64,000 nucleotides of DNA, taken from positions 310,001-374,000 of the forward strand of contig CCNA01000006.1 in NCBI GenBank assembly GCA_000824805.1. The letters are read 5' to 3'. Shown here piece by piece: positions 20,316 to 30,255 of the stretch (its first letter is position 1; each line of letters starts with the position of its first letter). The translations under genes were made by a program, and so were the position numbers. The stretch is from Mesorhizobium sp. SOD10 (GTDB lineage: Bacteria > Pseudomonadota > Alphaproteobacteria > Rhizobiales > Rhizobiaceae). The notes below the pieces were generated by a model that was given only the letters and a program-made list of their open reading frames with translations, ran no database searches and was not told the DNA's origin.

Positions 20316-21227
20316 ATGAACGTCCAGCGCCGCCTTTTGCCCAACGCCGCCGCCCTTGCCGCCTTCGAAGCGGTGGCGCGCCTCGGCTCCTTCACCGCCG
20401 CCGCGCGCGAGCTCGACCTGACGCAAGGGGCCGTCAGCCGGCAGATTAACCTGCTGGAAGAGCAGTTCGGCCGGCGTTTGTTCGAGCGCGACAGCCGCAA
20501 TGTCAGGCTCTCGACGGCCGGCGAGACCTATGCCGAAGCGGTGCGCTCTGCGCTTGGCCAGTTGCGCGACGCAGCACTTAGATTGATGAGCAATCGGCAT
20601 AGCGGTGTTCTCAACCTGGCCATCCTGCCGACCTTCGGCACGCGCTGGCTGATGCCGCTGATCCCGGATTTCGTCGCTCGCCACCCCGATATCACGATCA
20701 ACTTCGCCACCCGTATCGGCCGCTTCGACTTCACGCGCGAGCGCCTCGACGCCGCGATCCATCACGGCATGCCCGATTGGCCCGAGGCGGATTGCACGCT
20801 TCTGATGCGCGAAACCGTTATGCCGGTGGTTTCGCCCGAATTCCTGGCCAATCGCGCGATCGCCGCGCCGGCCGATATCAGTCGCTTGCCATTGCTGCAC
20901 ATGGCGACGCGTCCCGGCGCCTGGAGCGAATGGTTCGAGCATCAGGGGCTGGAGGCGCCGACCGGTCCCGGCATGCAGTTCGAGCAATTCGGCACGGTAG
21001 CGCAGGCCTGCATGGCGGGTCTGGGCGTGGCGCTGCTGCCGGAAATCCTGATTGCGGGTGAATTGCAGCGCGGCCAGTTGGTGCCCGCCCCCGGCCAGCC
21101 GATGCAAAGCCGCAGCGCCTATTATCTGGTCGTGCCGCACGACAAACGCGGCCATCCGCCGGTCGCCAGTTTTCGCGACTGGCTGCTGGGTCAGATCGGC
21201 AAGGAGCCAGCAGTGCTCGCGTGGTAG
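20316..21227 (+). CDS. LysR-family regulator, GcvA type, probable regulator of gcdH
   Basis: A 303-residue LysR regulator. The winged-helix N-terminus (LAAFEAVARLGSFTAAAREL, QGAVSRQINLLEEQFGRRLF) is followed by a periplasmic-binding-protein-like effector domain from about residue 90 (LNLAILPTFGTRWL). The sequence is of the GcvA subgroup. It is transcribed away from gcdH, and the 103-base gap should hold both promoters and the LysR operator. Divergence suggests control of gcdH, probably responding to glutarate or a CoA ester. The ligand is inference. Its stop codon directly abuts that of tex on the other strand. Confidence 0.9.
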   Translation: MNVQRRLLPNAAALAAFEAVARLGSFTAAARELDLTQGAVSRQINLLEEQFGRRLFERDSRNVRLSTAGETYAEAVRSALGQLRDAALRLMSNRHSGVLNLAILPTFGTRWLMPLIPDFVARHPDITINFATRIGRFDFTRERLDAAIHHGMPDWPEADCTLLMRETVMPVVSPEFLANRAIAAPADISRLPLLHMATRPGAWSEWFEHQGLEAPTGPGMQFEQFGTVAQACMAGLGVALLPEILIAGELQRGQLVPAPGQPMQSRSAYYLVVPHDKRGHPPVASFRDWLLGQIGKEPAVLAW

Positions 21228-23549
21228 CTACTTCCGTTTCATCGCTGCCGCGAGCGCCGCACCGAATGCGCCCTGCGAAGGGCGCTCCGGCTGGCGATGC
21301 GGCGCCTGAGATCGCGGCGCCGGCTTGCCGCCGCTATGGTCGCGCTGGCCGCCACGAGGCGCCCCACCCTCGCCGCCATCCTTGCGCATCGACAGCCCGA
21401 TGCGCTTGCGTTTGATGTCGACATCAACGACCCGCACCTTCACCACGTCGCCCGCCTTCACCACCTCATGCCCATCCTTCACGAAGCGGTCGGCCAATTG
21501 CGAGACATGCACCAGCCCGTCCTGGTGCACCCCGATATCGACGAAGGCGCCGAAGGCCGCGACATTGGTGACAGTGCCTTCGAGCAGCATGCCGGGCTTC
21601 AGGTCCTTGATGTCGTCGACGCCCTCGGCAAAGGTCGCGGTCTTGAAGCCGGGGCGCGGGTCGCGTCCGGGCTTTTCCAGCTCGGCGATGATGTCGCGCA
21701 CCGTCGGCAGGCCGAAGCGCTCGTCGACGAAGACGCGCGGATCGAGCGCCTTGAGCACGGCGCTGTCGCCCATCAGCGAACGCACGTCGCGGCCGCAAGC
21801 GGCGACGATCTTCTTCGCTACGCCATAGGCTTCCGGGTGTACCGCCGATGCATCGAGCGGCTCCGTGCCGTTCGGGATGCGCAGGAAGCCGGCGCACTGC
21901 TCGAATGCGCGCGGCCCTAGCCGTGCCACCTTGAGCAGGTCCTTGCGGCTGGCAAACGGCCCGGTCGCGTCGCGATGCGCGACGATCGCCTCGGCGAGCG
22001 ACGGCCCAAGCCCCGACACCCGCGCCAAGAGCGGCGCCGAGGCCGTGTTGAGGTCGACGCCAACCGCGTTCACCGCATCCTCGACCACCGCTTCGAGCGA
22101 GCGGCCGAGCCGGTACTGGTCGACATCGTGCTGGTATTGGCCGACGCCGATCGATTTCGGCTCGATCTTGACCAACTCGGCGAGCGGATCCTGCAGTCGC
22201 CGTGCGATCGACACCGCGCCGCGCAGCGAGACATCGAGACCCGGGAATTCCGCCGCTGCCGTCGCCGAGGCCGAATAGACCGAGGCGCCAGCCTCGCTGA
22301 CGATCACCTTGAGCGGCTTCGGTCCGGCGCCAACCGGCAGCTCCGACAGCATGTCGGCCACCAGCTTTTCGGTCTCACGGCTGCCCGTGCCGTTGCCGAT
22401 GGAGATCAGCTCGACCTTGTGCTGGCGGATCAAGGCGGCGAGTTCCGCCTGCGTGCCGCGCACATCGTTTTTCGGCGGGAACGGGTAGACGGTCGTCGTC
22501 GCCACCAGCTTGCCGGTGCCGTCGACTACCGCCACCTTGACGCCGGTGCGGATGCCGGGGTCCAGCCCCATGGTCGGCCGCGAGCCGGCGGGAGCGGCCA
22601 ACAGCAGGTCCTTCAGGTTGCGGGCAAAGACATGGATCGCCTCGTCCTCGGCCCGCTCGCGCAAGTCGCGCATTAGGTCGAGCGTCAAATGCAGCGACAG
22701 TTTTATCCGCCAGGTCCAGCCGGCGACTTCCATCAGCCATTTGTCGCCCGGCAGGGTGCCGCCGATCGCATAGGCATTGGCGATCATGCGTTCGACCGGC
22801 TTCACCGGTGAGGTATCGTCGGCATCGACCTCGATATCGAGCGACAGCACCTCTTCATTGCGGCCGCGCAGCATGGCCAAAGCACGGTGGCTGGGCACGC
22901 CCGCCCAGCGCTCGACATGGTCGAAATAGTCGGAGAATTTCGCGCCGGCTTCCTGCTTGCCGTCGACCACTTTTGCGCGCAGAAAGGCGCGTTCCTTCAT
23001 ATAGGCACGCAGCTTGCCGACCAGATCGGCATTCTCGGCGAACTGCTCCGACAGAATGTCGCGCGCGCCTTCGAGCGCTGCCTTGGCGTCGGGAACCTCG
23101 TCGGTGACATAGGCGAGCGCAAGCTCGCTCGGTACCGCCGACCGGTCGGCCAGGAGTGCCTCGGCGAGCGGCCCGAGCCCGCGCTCCTTGGCGATCTCGG
23201 CCTTGGTGCGCCGCTTCGGCTTATAGGGCAGGTAGATATCCTCGAGTTCCGCCTTCGTGGCGGCCGCCGCGATCTTGGCTTCCAGCTCCTCGGTCAGCTT
23301 GCCCTGCTCGCGGATGGAGCTGACGATCGTCTCGCGCCGCGCATCGAGCTCTCGCAGATAAGCGAGCCGCTCGGAAAGATCGCGCAACTGCGTGTCGTCC
23401 AGACCCCCGGTGACTTCCTTGCGGTAGCGCGCCACGAAGGGGACTGTCGCGCCCTCGTCGAGCAGCCCGATTGCCGCTGCGGCCTGTTCCGGCCGCGCGC
23501 CGATCTCGGCCGCGATGATTGCTGCGATGCGCTTGGTGTCCGATGCCAT
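21228..23549 (-). CDS. tex: Tex-family S1 RNA-binding protein
   Basis: A 773-residue homologue of the transcription accessory protein Tex. Domains in order are the N-terminal helical region ([22 protein letters not shown]), the central YqgF-like RNase H fold ([17 protein letters not shown]), the helix-hairpin-helix pair ([20 protein letters not shown]) and a C-terminal S1 domain ([33 protein letters not shown]). A basic Gly/Ser/Arg-rich tail ends the protein. Tex binds nucleic acid in the cytoplasm and is a housekeeping protein of uncertain exact role. Length and domain order are complete. Confidence 0.95.
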   Translation of the reverse strand: MASDTKRIAAIIAAEIGARPEQAAAAIGLLDEGATVPFVARYRKEVTGGLDDTQLRDLSERLAYLRELDARRETIVSSIREQGKLTEELEAKIAAAATKAELEDIYLPYKPKRRTKAEIAKERGLGPLAEALLADRSAVPSELALAYVTDEVPDAKAALEGARDILSEQFAENADLVGKLRAYMKERAFLRAKVVDGKQEAGAKFSDYFDHVERWAGVPSHRALAMLRGRNEEVLSLDIEVDADDTSPVKPVERMIANAYAIGGTLPGDKWLMEVAGWTWRIKLSLHLTLDLMRDLRERAEDEAIHVFARNLKDLLLAAPAGSRPTMGLDPGIRTGVKVAVVDGTGKLVATTTVYPFPPKNDVRGTQAELAALIRQHKVELISIGNGTGSRETEKLVADMLSELPVGAGPKPLKVIVSEAGASVYSASATAAAEFPGLDVSLRGAVSIARRLQDPLAELVKIEPKSIGVGQYQHDVDQYRLGRSLEAVVEDAVNAVGVDLNTASAPLLARVSGLGPSLAEAIVAHRDATGPFASRKDLLKVARLGPRAFEQCAGFLRIPNGTEPLDASAVHPEAYGVAKKIVAACGRDVRSLMGDSAVLKALDPRVFVDERFGLPTVRDIIAELEKPGRDPRPGFKTATFAEGVDDIKDLKPGMLLEGTVTNVAAFGAFVDIGVHQDGLVHVSQLADRFVKDGHEVVKAGDVVKVRVVDVDIKRKRIGLSMRKDGGEGGAPRGGQRDHSGGKPAPRSQAPHRQPERPSQGAFGAALAAAMKRK

Positions 23550-23671
23550 GCTGGTCCCTGCAGAAAAGAGCGGCGACCATAGGCCGGCAGAACCGCTACG
23601 CCAACCGCAGCGGTTTCATCACAGGGCGAAGGTCCACAGAAAACAGCCCTTGGAACCAGCCTCTAGTCGGC

Positions 23672-24850
23672 TCAAACCATTTGGCTCAGCGCTTCCAGGA
23701 ACGCCACAATGTCGTTGTCCAGCTTTTCATCCACCGGCTCCGGCTGCGACGACATCTTGGCAATGACCACTTCCGTCTTCGGATTGACGTAGAGCCACTG
23801 GCCGTGAATGCCGATGCCGCAGAAGGCGCCGCTGTCATGGCCGGTCTGGTACCATTTGTTGCGGTAGCGTCCCTTCGGGAACAAAAACGCCATCGTGCCG
23901 CGCTGCCAGGCTTCATGGCTGCCGCCGGTGGCGACGGTGTCGCGCACCCAGGCTTCAGGAACGATGCGGCGGCCGTTTGCCGTGCCGCCCTGCCGCATCA
24001 TCTCGCCGATGCGGGCAAGGTCGCGCGGGGTCATCGACATGCCGCCGGCCGTGCGCGCCGTGCCTTCCATGTCGACCGTCACCGACATGTCGCTTGCGGC
24101 CCCCAGCGGCAGCCAAAGCTTCTCGCGGAGCAACTCGCTCACGCGCGTTCCCGACGCCCGCTCGACGACGATGCCGAGCACATCTGAATTGGGCGAGCGG
24201 TAGCGATAGGTCTGGCCATGCGGCTCGGCAAGGCGCTGGATGGTCATCAGGAAGGAAGCGAGGCTCTCCGATCCGCCGCCGGGATTCCACAGCGTCGAGC
24301 GGCGGTAGCGGGCAAAGGCGCTTTCCGGATCGAGATAGGCCTCCTCGAAATCGAGGCTCACCGTCATGTCGAGCACATTGCGCACGCTCGCATCGGCATA
24401 GGCCGAGTCCTTGGCTTCGGGAATGTATTGCGTCACCGGCGCGGTGGGGTCGAACAACCCCTCGCCTTCCAATATGCCTGCGAGGATCGCCGTCACCGAC
24501 TTGCTGATCGAAAAGATGATGTGGCGGGCTCCGAACGGCATATGCGGCGCCGACCAGTCGCCGACCAGCTTGCCGGTCTTCAGAATCGTCAGTCCGTCCG
24601 TGTCGGAACGTTTCAGAAAGCCCTCGACCGTTTCACTGCCGCCGGCGAGTGAGACCTTCTCCTCGAGCAATGCGCCGAGCGATTTCGCCTGCTCCTCGCC
24701 GCCGGGCGCCGCCGCGACATGCGCGCTCGGCACCAGTTCGCCGACATTCTGGAAGGACCATCGGTTGAACGGCGAAAGCCGCCAGGTTTCGAGCCGCACA
24801 TCCTTGCGGGCAAAGCCATATTTGGCCTCGAAGGCGCTCTTGCCGGTCAC
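23672..24850 (-). CDS. Serine hydrolase of the beta-lactamase/DD-peptidase-like family
   Basis: A 392-residue protein of the class C beta-lactamase-related fold. The nucleophile motif is Ser114-I-S-Lys117 (FSISKSVTAIL), and the second motif is the Tyr in YRSPNSD. I chose the GTG at 24850 because a GGGAGAG ribosome site precedes it, 28 bases after the upstream paralogue's stop; the longer ATG frame overlaps that gene. No signal peptide is evident, so it is probably cytoplasmic. It is a paralogue of the next gene upstream and ends the strand's run of genes. Members cleave varied esters and amides; substrate unknown. Confidence 0.8.
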   Translation of the reverse strand: MTGKSAFEAKYGFARKDVRLETWRLSPFNRWSFQNVGELVPSAHVAAAPGGEEQAKSLGALLEEKVSLAGGSETVEGFLKRSDTDGLTILKTGKLVGDWSAPHMPFGARHIIFSISKSVTAILAGILEGEGLFDPTAPVTQYIPEAKDSAYADASVRNVLDMTVSLDFEEAYLDPESAFARYRRSTLWNPGGGSESLASFLMTIQRLAEPHGQTYRYRSPNSDVLGIVVERASGTRVSELLREKLWLPLGAASDMSVTVDMEGTARTAGGMSMTPRDLARIGEMMRQGGTANGRRIVPEAWVRDTVATGGSHEAWQRGTMAFLFPKGRYRNKWYQTGHDSGAFCGIGIHGQWLYVNPKTEVVIAKMSSQPEPVDEKLDNDIVAFLEALSQMV

Positions 24851-24878
24851 GACACTCTCCCAGATTCGATTTGCGGTT

Positions 24879-26075
24879 TCAGGCCAGCGCGGCGGCGATG
24901 GCATGCACCGCCTTCTGCGTCGCCACCGAATAGGCGAAGTTGAGGAAATCCGGATAGGTCGAAAGCTTCACCACAACCATCCTGTGTTCCCAGCTGATAT
25001 GGATCAATTGGCCGAACACGCCGCGGCACATCAGCGAGCGTGAGCGCGAATCCTCGATCCAGAACTGGTTGCGGTAGCTGCCGTCCGGCAGGGTCGGGCT
25101 GAACTTCGGTCCGTGCCTGCCGGTGCGCGTCGCCTCGATCCAGTCGGCCGGGATGACGCCGCCGCCATGGTCGAGGATCAGCTGCCCGAAGCGGCCGTAG
25201 TCGCGCAGCGTCGCGTTGAAGCCGCCATCGGCCAGCGCATAGCCGGCGCTGTCGACGGTGAAGCAGGCGCTTTCGTCGGCGCCGAGCTTTTGCCAGAGTT
25301 CTTCCGAGACGAGCTGCGCCAGGCGCTTGCCGCTCACGCGCTCCATGATGAAGGCGAGCACGTCGGTCTCGATCGAGCGGTATTCGAAAGCCTCGCCATG
25401 CGGGCGCACTTTGTCCTTCAGCCGCAGGATCAGCTCGAACAGATGTGACGGCCACGCAAAATCCGGATCGCTGCCTGGCGGGATCGGCTTCCAGCCGGTC
25501 GCGACATCGACCTGGCCGATCTCGGAATAGCGGTCGGTATATTCCTCGGAAAAGCGCACGCCCGTCGTCATGTCGAGCACGTGCTGGACGGTAGCGCCGG
25601 CCCAGCCGGTCTCACCGAGTTCCGGCAGATAGTCGGTCACCAACCTGCCCGGATCGATCAGGCCGCGCCCGACCAGTATGCCGCACACCGACCCGGTGAC
25701 CGACTTCGCCATCGACTGCGACAGATGCAGCGTGCGCTCGTCCATGCCGTTGAAATAGCGCTCATAGGCTATTCTGCCGTCCTTCAGCACCAGGAAGCCG
25801 TCGGCATAGGTTTCGTCGAGCAGGCCAGCGAGTGTCGTCGGGCGCCCTTCGCTATCCGCTACGGCGAGGTCGTCGAGATCGACCTCGGCGCGTTCGAGGC
25901 GGCGGCGATGGCCGTTGCCGCGCCAAACCTCGACCGTTGGCAGAAATTCGCGGATGTGCTGGAAGGCCCAGCGATTCCAGGGCGGCCGGTCCCAGTCGAG
26001 CTTCGGCGGCACCAGCTTCGGCGGCGAGCCCTGCATGATCGGCGGCCGCGGATCGGAGTTGCGATAGGACGACAA
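24879..26075 (-). CDS. Serine hydrolase of the beta-lactamase/DD-peptidase-like family
   Basis: A 398-residue paralogue of the following gene, sharing WNRWAFQ near the N-terminus, the S-x-x-K nucleophile motif (Ser121-M-A-Lys124) and YRSIETDVL. It has no signal sequence. It lies 111 bases downstream of the polyamine-binding protein gene on the same strand, with a hairpin between them, so it may form its own transcription unit with its paralogue. The closest families hydrolyse esters or amides, including 6-aminohexanoate oligomers. An acylpolyamine amidase role is possible given the neighbours but is speculative. Confidence 0.8.
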   Translation of the reverse strand: MSSYRNSDPRPPIMQGSPPKLVPPKLDWDRPPWNRWAFQHIREFLPTVEVWRGNGHRRRLERAEVDLDDLAVADSEGRPTTLAGLLDETYADGFLVLKDGRIAYERYFNGMDERTLHLSQSMAKSVTGSVCGILVGRGLIDPGRLVTDYLPELGETGWAGATVQHVLDMTTGVRFSEEYTDRYSEIGQVDVATGWKPIPPGSDPDFAWPSHLFELILRLKDKVRPHGEAFEYRSIETDVLAFIMERVSGKRLAQLVSEELWQKLGADESACFTVDSAGYALADGGFNATLRDYGRFGQLILDHGGGVIPADWIEATRTGRHGPKFSPTLPDGSYRNQFWIEDSRSRSLMCRGVFGQLIHISWEHRMVVVKLSTYPDFLNFAYSVATQKAVHAIAAALA

Positions 26076-26140
26076 GATTTCCTCCTCGAGGCATGCCGCT
26101 CAAAAGCCCCTCGTAGAGCGATATGCACAGAACCACTCAC

Positions 26141-26170
26141 AAGGAAGGGAGGCCGTAGCCTCCCCTCCTT
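26141..26170 (-). terminator. Hairpin terminator-like element after the polyamine transporter operon
   Basis: AAGGAAGGGAGGC, a CGTA loop, then GCCTCCCCTCCTT: a 13-pair stem with one mismatch. It begins 17 bases beyond the stop of the substrate-binding protein gene on the minus strand. There is no strong T-run, so some read-through to the serine hydrolases is conceivable. Confidence 0.6.
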
Positions 26171-26186
26171 TCATGCGTCGCGCTGT

Positions 26187-27215
26187 TTATTTGCGCAGGT
26201 TGGTCCAGATCTTGTTGTAGATCTCCACCACGTCCGGCGGGCAAGGCGGCACGAATTCCGGTGTCGGCGAGCCGGCCGGAGGGCTGATTTCCGGCGAGTT
26301 GGCGAACTCCGCAGGAAGGAATTTGTGGCTGCCCGCGATGCCGTTGTCATAGCCGGCGAACTCCGAGATCAGCGCCGCGTTTTCCGGAGCCATGACGAAG
26401 TCCTGGAACAGCTTGGCGTTCTCGAGGTTCTTTGCGCCCTTCAGCACCGCGACATTGTCCATCCAGCCTTCGATGCCTTCCTTCGGATAGGCATATTTGA
26501 TCGCCGGGATTTTTTGCCGCGAACGGTAGCTGGCGCCGTTCCACTGCTCCGAAACGATGACGTCGCCGGACGTGATTTTGGTGATGGTGTCGTAGCTGAA
26601 GGTTTTCCACGACGGCTTGGCGGCCATGAGGATGTCGTTGATCTTCTTCAGATTGGCCTTGTCGGCGCCGCAGCGTGGCACACCGGCATAGCGCTCGGCC
26701 GCATGCATCACGGTGTTGACGTCGTCGAGCATGTTGATCTGGCCCTTCAGTTCATCGGGCGGATTGAACAGGATGGCCAGCGTGTTGATGTCGCCCTTGA
26801 ACTTGTCCGTATTGACGGAGAACGCGGTCGTGCCGAATTGCCACGGCGCGGTATAATGGCGCCCGGCGTCCCAATAGACGTCGACGAATCGCGGATCAAT
26901 ATTCTTGCCGTTCGGCATCGCGTTGGGCTCGGTCTTTTCGAGCAGGCCCTCTTCGACCATGATCTTCACGGTGTAGTCGGACGGCACCACGATGTCATAG
27001 CCGGAATTGCCGGCGCGCACCTTGGACAGCATGGTTTCGTTGGAATCGTAGTCGTCCAGCGTCACCTTGACGTTGTACTGCTTCTCGAATTTTTCGATCA
27101 GCTTGGGGTTGGTGTAGTCGCCCCAGTTGTAGATATGCAGTTCGCCGTCGGCGAGCGCCGGCACTGCCCACAAAAGAACGGCCGCGGAAACGGCCGCCAT
27201 CAGTTTTCCAGACAT
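26187..27215 (-). CDS. Polyamine ABC transporter substrate-binding protein, PotD/PotF type
   Basis: A 342-residue periplasmic binding protein. The signal peptide is residues 1-22, with cleavage after ALA. The mature start DGELHIYNWGDYTNP is typical of spermidine/putrescine-binding proteins. YNVKVTLDDYDSNETMLSKV and GYDIVVPSDYTVKIM follow. The ATG at 27215 follows an AAGGAG ribosome site; the longer open frame upstream is a shadow of the permease gene. It is the last gene of the transporter operon, 44 bases after the second permease. An acetylpolyamine deacetylase nearby supports a polyamine ligand; the exact one is not determinable. Confidence 0.92.
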   Translation of the reverse strand: MSGKLMAAVSAAVLLWAVPALADGELHIYNWGDYTNPKLIEKFEKQYNVKVTLDDYDSNETMLSKVRAGNSGYDIVVPSDYTVKIMVEEGLLEKTEPNAMPNGKNIDPRFVDVYWDAGRHYTAPWQFGTTAFSVNTDKFKGDINTLAILFNPPDELKGQINMLDDVNTVMHAAERYAGVPRCGADKANLKKINDILMAAKPSWKTFSYDTITKITSGDVIVSEQWNGASYRSRQKIPAIKYAYPKEGIEGWMDNVAVLKGAKNLENAKLFQDFVMAPENAALISEFAGYDNGIAGSHKFLPAEFANSPEISPPAGSPTPEFVPPCPPDVVEIYNKIWTNLRK

Positions 27216-27259
27216 TTTATATTCTCCTTGCCTTCCCATTGTGTGTTGGAGCTCGTGGA

Positions 27260-28072
27260 TCATTTCGCGCGCCGCCGCGCGATCAGGAACGAGACCGTGA
27301 CGAACAGGATCGACACCAGGAGCAGGATGGTCGAGATGGCGTTGATCTCCGGCGTCATCGGTCGCCGGATCTGGTTCCAGATATAGAGGGGCAGCGTCGT
27401 CTGGCCGGGGCCGGCGACGAGCTGCGTGATGGTGAAATCGTCGAACGAGACGATGAAGGCGAGCGCCGCGCCAGACATGATGCCGGGCACCAGCAGCGGC
27501 AGCGTGATGCGCTTGAAGGCGTTCCACGGCGTTGCGTAGAGGTCCGCCGCAGCATATTCCAGCGTCAGGTCCATGTCCTCGAGCCGCGCCCTGATCGGCA
27601 TATAGGCAAAGGGGATGCAGAACACGGTGTGGGCGAGGATCAGGTTGCCGATGCCGAAATTCAGCCCGAGCGTGCCGGCAATCAGCGCGAAGAAGGAAAG
27701 TGTCGCGACCGCCGTGATGATCTCGGGCACCATCAGCGGCAGGTTGATGACCATGAAGGCGGCCGCCAAACCGCGCCAGGGCTTCACGCGCGTCATGCCG
27801 ATCGCGGCAAGCGTCGCGCAGATCGTCGAAACGATCGTCGCCGTCACCGAGATGATCAGCGTGTTCTTCGCCGCGTTGTGGAACTCCTCGTTGAGGAATG
27901 CGCTGCCGTACCAGTTGAGCGTGACGCCCTCCCAATGCGTGACCAGCGACCCGCTGTTGAGCGAGAAGACCATCAGGATCAGCACCGGTGTATAGAGCAC
28001 CAGCAGGCAGATGACGGCGATCGAGCGGAAGCCCGGCTGGTCCTTGATGTCCATGATGCGGGGCTCAGCCAT
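27260..28072 (-). CDS. Polyamine ABC transporter permease, PotC/PotI type
   Basis: A 270-residue inner-membrane permease with about six membrane segments, beginning with IAVICLLVLYTPVLILMVF. The EAA-type ATPase-docking loop is LEYAAADLYATPWNAFKRI. I chose the ATG at 28072, which overlaps the first permease by 8 bases. It forms the translocation pore with the PotB-like partner. The gene sits in the order ATPase, permease, permease, binding protein. Confidence 0.92.
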   Translation of the reverse strand: MAEPRIMDIKDQPGFRSIAVICLLVLYTPVLILMVFSLNSGSLVTHWEGVTLNWYGSAFLNEEFHNAAKNTLIISVTATIVSTICATLAAIGMTRVKPWRGLAAAFMVINLPLMVPEIITAVATLSFFALIAGTLGLNFGIGNLILAHTVFCIPFAYMPIRARLEDMDLTLEYAAADLYATPWNAFKRITLPLLVPGIMSGAALAFIVSFDDFTITQLVAGPGQTTLPLYIWNQIRRPMTPEINAISTILLLVSILFVTVSFLIARRRAK

Positions 28073-29012
28073 GCTGCACCTTCCCCGACGTGTTGCGGAC
28101 ATAGAAGAACAGCGCCACCAGCACCGCCGCCATCAGGATCAGCGCCTGCGCGCAACCGAGCGGCCAGTTGCGCCCCGATCCGAATTGCTGCGCGATGAGA
28201 TCGCCGATCATCAGGTGAACGCCGCCGCCCAGGATCAGCGGCGTCACATAGGCGCCGAGCGCCGGGATGAAGACGAGCAGGCAGCCGGCGATGATGCCGG
28301 GCTTGGACAGCGGGATGATCACCCGCCACAGTACCTGCCGGCGCGTCGCGTAAAGATCGTAAGCTGCCTCGACCAGGCGGAAGTCGAGCTTCTCGAGGCT
28401 CGAATAGAGCGGCAGCACCATGAACGGCAGGAAGGCATAGAGTAGGCCGAGCTGGATGGCGAAGTTGGTGTAGAGCATCGTGATCGGCTTATCGATCACG
28501 CCGAGCGCAAGGAGCGCGTTGTTGATCAGACCCTCGTCGCGGATGATGAACATGATCGCCAGCGTGCGGACCAAAAGGTTCGACCAGAACGGGATGGTGA
28601 TCAGAAGCACCCACCAGTTGCGCTGCGCCGGCGGCCGCGTGGCCATGAAATAGGCGGTCGGGAAACCGAGCAGCAGGCAGATGATCGTCGTCACCACGGC
28701 GAACAGGAAGGAGCGCAGGTAGATGATCAGGAAATCCGGCGTGAACTGCAGCGTGTCGTCAAAGATGTCGCGCTGGAACAGGAAGTTGAGATAGGCGTCG
28801 GTCGAGAACTGCCACTGCACGCCGCCATAGGGCGCGGCGACGAGGAACGAGTAGATGCAGATGATGATCAGCGGCAGCACGCCGAAAATGCCGATGATGA
28901 TCAGCGCCGGCAGCGACAAGAGCCGGTTGCGCCGCGCACTTGTCTTCACCGCCTGGGCTTCGAACAACGCGGCCTTGGAAAGCGTGGTCGGGGAGAGCGC
29001 GGCTGTCGTCAT
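28065..29012 (-). CDS. Polyamine ABC transporter permease, PotB/PotH type
   Basis: A 315-residue permease. An N-terminal cytoplasmic tail of about 35 residues precedes the first membrane helix (LLSLPALIIIGIFGVLPLIIICIYSF). The docking loop is LVEAAYDLYATRRQVLWRV. LGFPTAYFMATRPPAQRNWW is typical of PotB. Its ATG overlaps the ATPase stop by one base. It pairs with the PotC-type permease as the membrane channel. Confidence 0.92.
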   Translation of the reverse strand: MTTAALSPTTLSKAALFEAQAVKTSARRNRLLSLPALIIIGIFGVLPLIIICIYSFLVAAPYGGVQWQFSTDAYLNFLFQRDIFDDTLQFTPDFLIIYLRSFLFAVVTTIICLLLGFPTAYFMATRPPAQRNWWVLLITIPFWSNLLVRTLAIMFIIRDEGLINNALLALGVIDKPITMLYTNFAIQLGLLYAFLPFMVLPLYSSLEKLDFRLVEAAYDLYATRRQVLWRVIIPLSKPGIIAGCLLVFIPALGAYVTPLILGGGVHLMIGDLIAQQFGSGRNWPLGCAQALILMAAVLVALFFYVRNTSGKVQHG

Positions 29013-30178
29013 CAGTCTTTCAGGACGCGGGCGGCGTCCTCCTCGAACTGAATGCCGACCTTGGCGCCGGTCTCGTAGGTCACCGCGCTCGAACGGCTGT
29101 TCTGATGGCGTACGATGAAATTCTCGCCGCCGCCGTCGAGCTTGACGTGATAATGCGTGTCGGTGCCGAAATAGACGATGTTGGAGAGCGTGCCGGTGAT
29201 CGTGCCCTTGGCCGGATCGGAAACCAGATCGGCATGCTCGGGACGCACCACCAGCGTCACCTCGCCGGTCGGATTGAAGCCTTCCGGATAGCCGGCGCTG
29301 ATCGTGGCGCTGCTGGCGAATTTGACCGTCGCCACGCCGGCCTGTTTCGACACCACCGTGCCGGGCAGGAAATTCGTTTCGCCGATGAAGTCGGCGACGA
29401 AGCGTTCGGCCGGCCGGTCGTAGATGTCGCGCGGCGTGCCGACCTGCAGGATCTTGCCGGCCGACATCACCGCGATGCGATCGGACATGGTCAGCGCTTC
29501 TTCCTGGTCGTGGGTGACGAAGATGAAGGTGATGCCGGTCTCGTTCTGCAGCCGCTTCAGCTCGATCTGCATTTCCTTGCGCAGCTTGTAGTCAAGCGCC
29601 GACAACGGCTCATCGAGCAAGAGCACCTTCGGCTGCGGCGCCAGCGCACGGGCCAGCGCCACGCGCTGCTGCTGGCCGCCCGAAATCTGGCTGGTGCGGC
29701 GTGCCTTGAGCGCCTCCATCTTGACCAGCTTCAGCATCTGCGCGACGCGCGCCTCGATCTCCGCTTTCGGCTTGCCGAGCATCTCCAGCCCGAAGCCGAT
29801 ATTCTGCGCCACCGTCATATGCGGGAAAAGCGCATAGCTCTGGAAGACGGTGTTGACCGGGCGTTTGTAGGGTGGGAGCGGCGCGATGTCCTGGCCGTGA
29901 AGCAGGATCTCGCCGGCGGTTGGGAAATCGAAGCCGGCAATCAATCTCAGCAGTGTCGTCTTTCCGCATCCGGAGGGGCCGAGCAGCGTGAAAAATTCGT
30001 TCTCGCGGATCGACACCGACACCGTGTCGAGGGCGGCTACCTGGTTTTCGCCGGTACCAAAGACCTTGCGAACACCGCGAACTTCGATCGCGTTCTTACC
30101 CGGCTGTTCCGGCACGATTACCCCATTGAGAGAGCCTGCTCTTGTCGGCAGGTGTGTTCCTGTTTTGATTGTCACCAC
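29012..30178 (-). CDS. Polyamine ABC transporter ATP-binding protein, PotA/PotG type
   Basis: A 388-residue ATPase with Walker A (GPSGCGKTT), Q-loop ([11 protein letters not shown]), signature ([15 protein letters not shown]), Walker B ([12 protein letters not shown]) and H-loop ([11 protein letters not shown]). A C-terminal TOBE domain follows ([12 protein letters not shown]). The start is uncertain: the frame opens with GTG at 30178 and the ABC domain begins about 30 residues in, so a later start is possible. It is the first gene of the transporter set and lies 77 bases downstream of the amidohydrolase gene, which may share its transcript. Confidence 0.9.
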   Translation of the reverse strand: MVTIKTGTHLPTRAGSLNGVIVPEQPGKNAIEVRGVRKVFGTGENQVAALDTVSVSIRENEFFTLLGPSGCGKTTLLRLIAGFDFPTAGEILLHGQDIAPLPPYKRPVNTVFQSYALFPHMTVAQNIGFGLEMLGKPKAEIEARVAQMLKLVKMEALKARRTSQISGGQQQRVALARALAPQPKVLLLDEPLSALDYKLRKEMQIELKRLQNETGITFIFVTHDQEEALTMSDRIAVMSAGKILQVGTPRDIYDRPAERFVADFIGETNFLPGTVVSKQAGVATVKFASSATISAGYPEGFNPTGEVTLVVRPEHADLVSDPAKGTITGTLSNIVYFGTDTHYHVKLDGGGENFIVRHQNSRSSAVTYETGAKVGIQFEEDAARVLKD

Positions 30179-30255
30179 AAGCCGGTCGGCTTGGCAACTG
30201 CTGAGCGGTGACTCGATCCGAGCCTCTGTTCAATTAAGCAATTCCTATGCCATCG

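Noticed and set aside
27216-27935. N-terminal extension of the polyamine-binding protein
   Set aside because: It is a shadow of the permease gene; the ATG at 27215 begins a proper signal peptide after AAGGAG.
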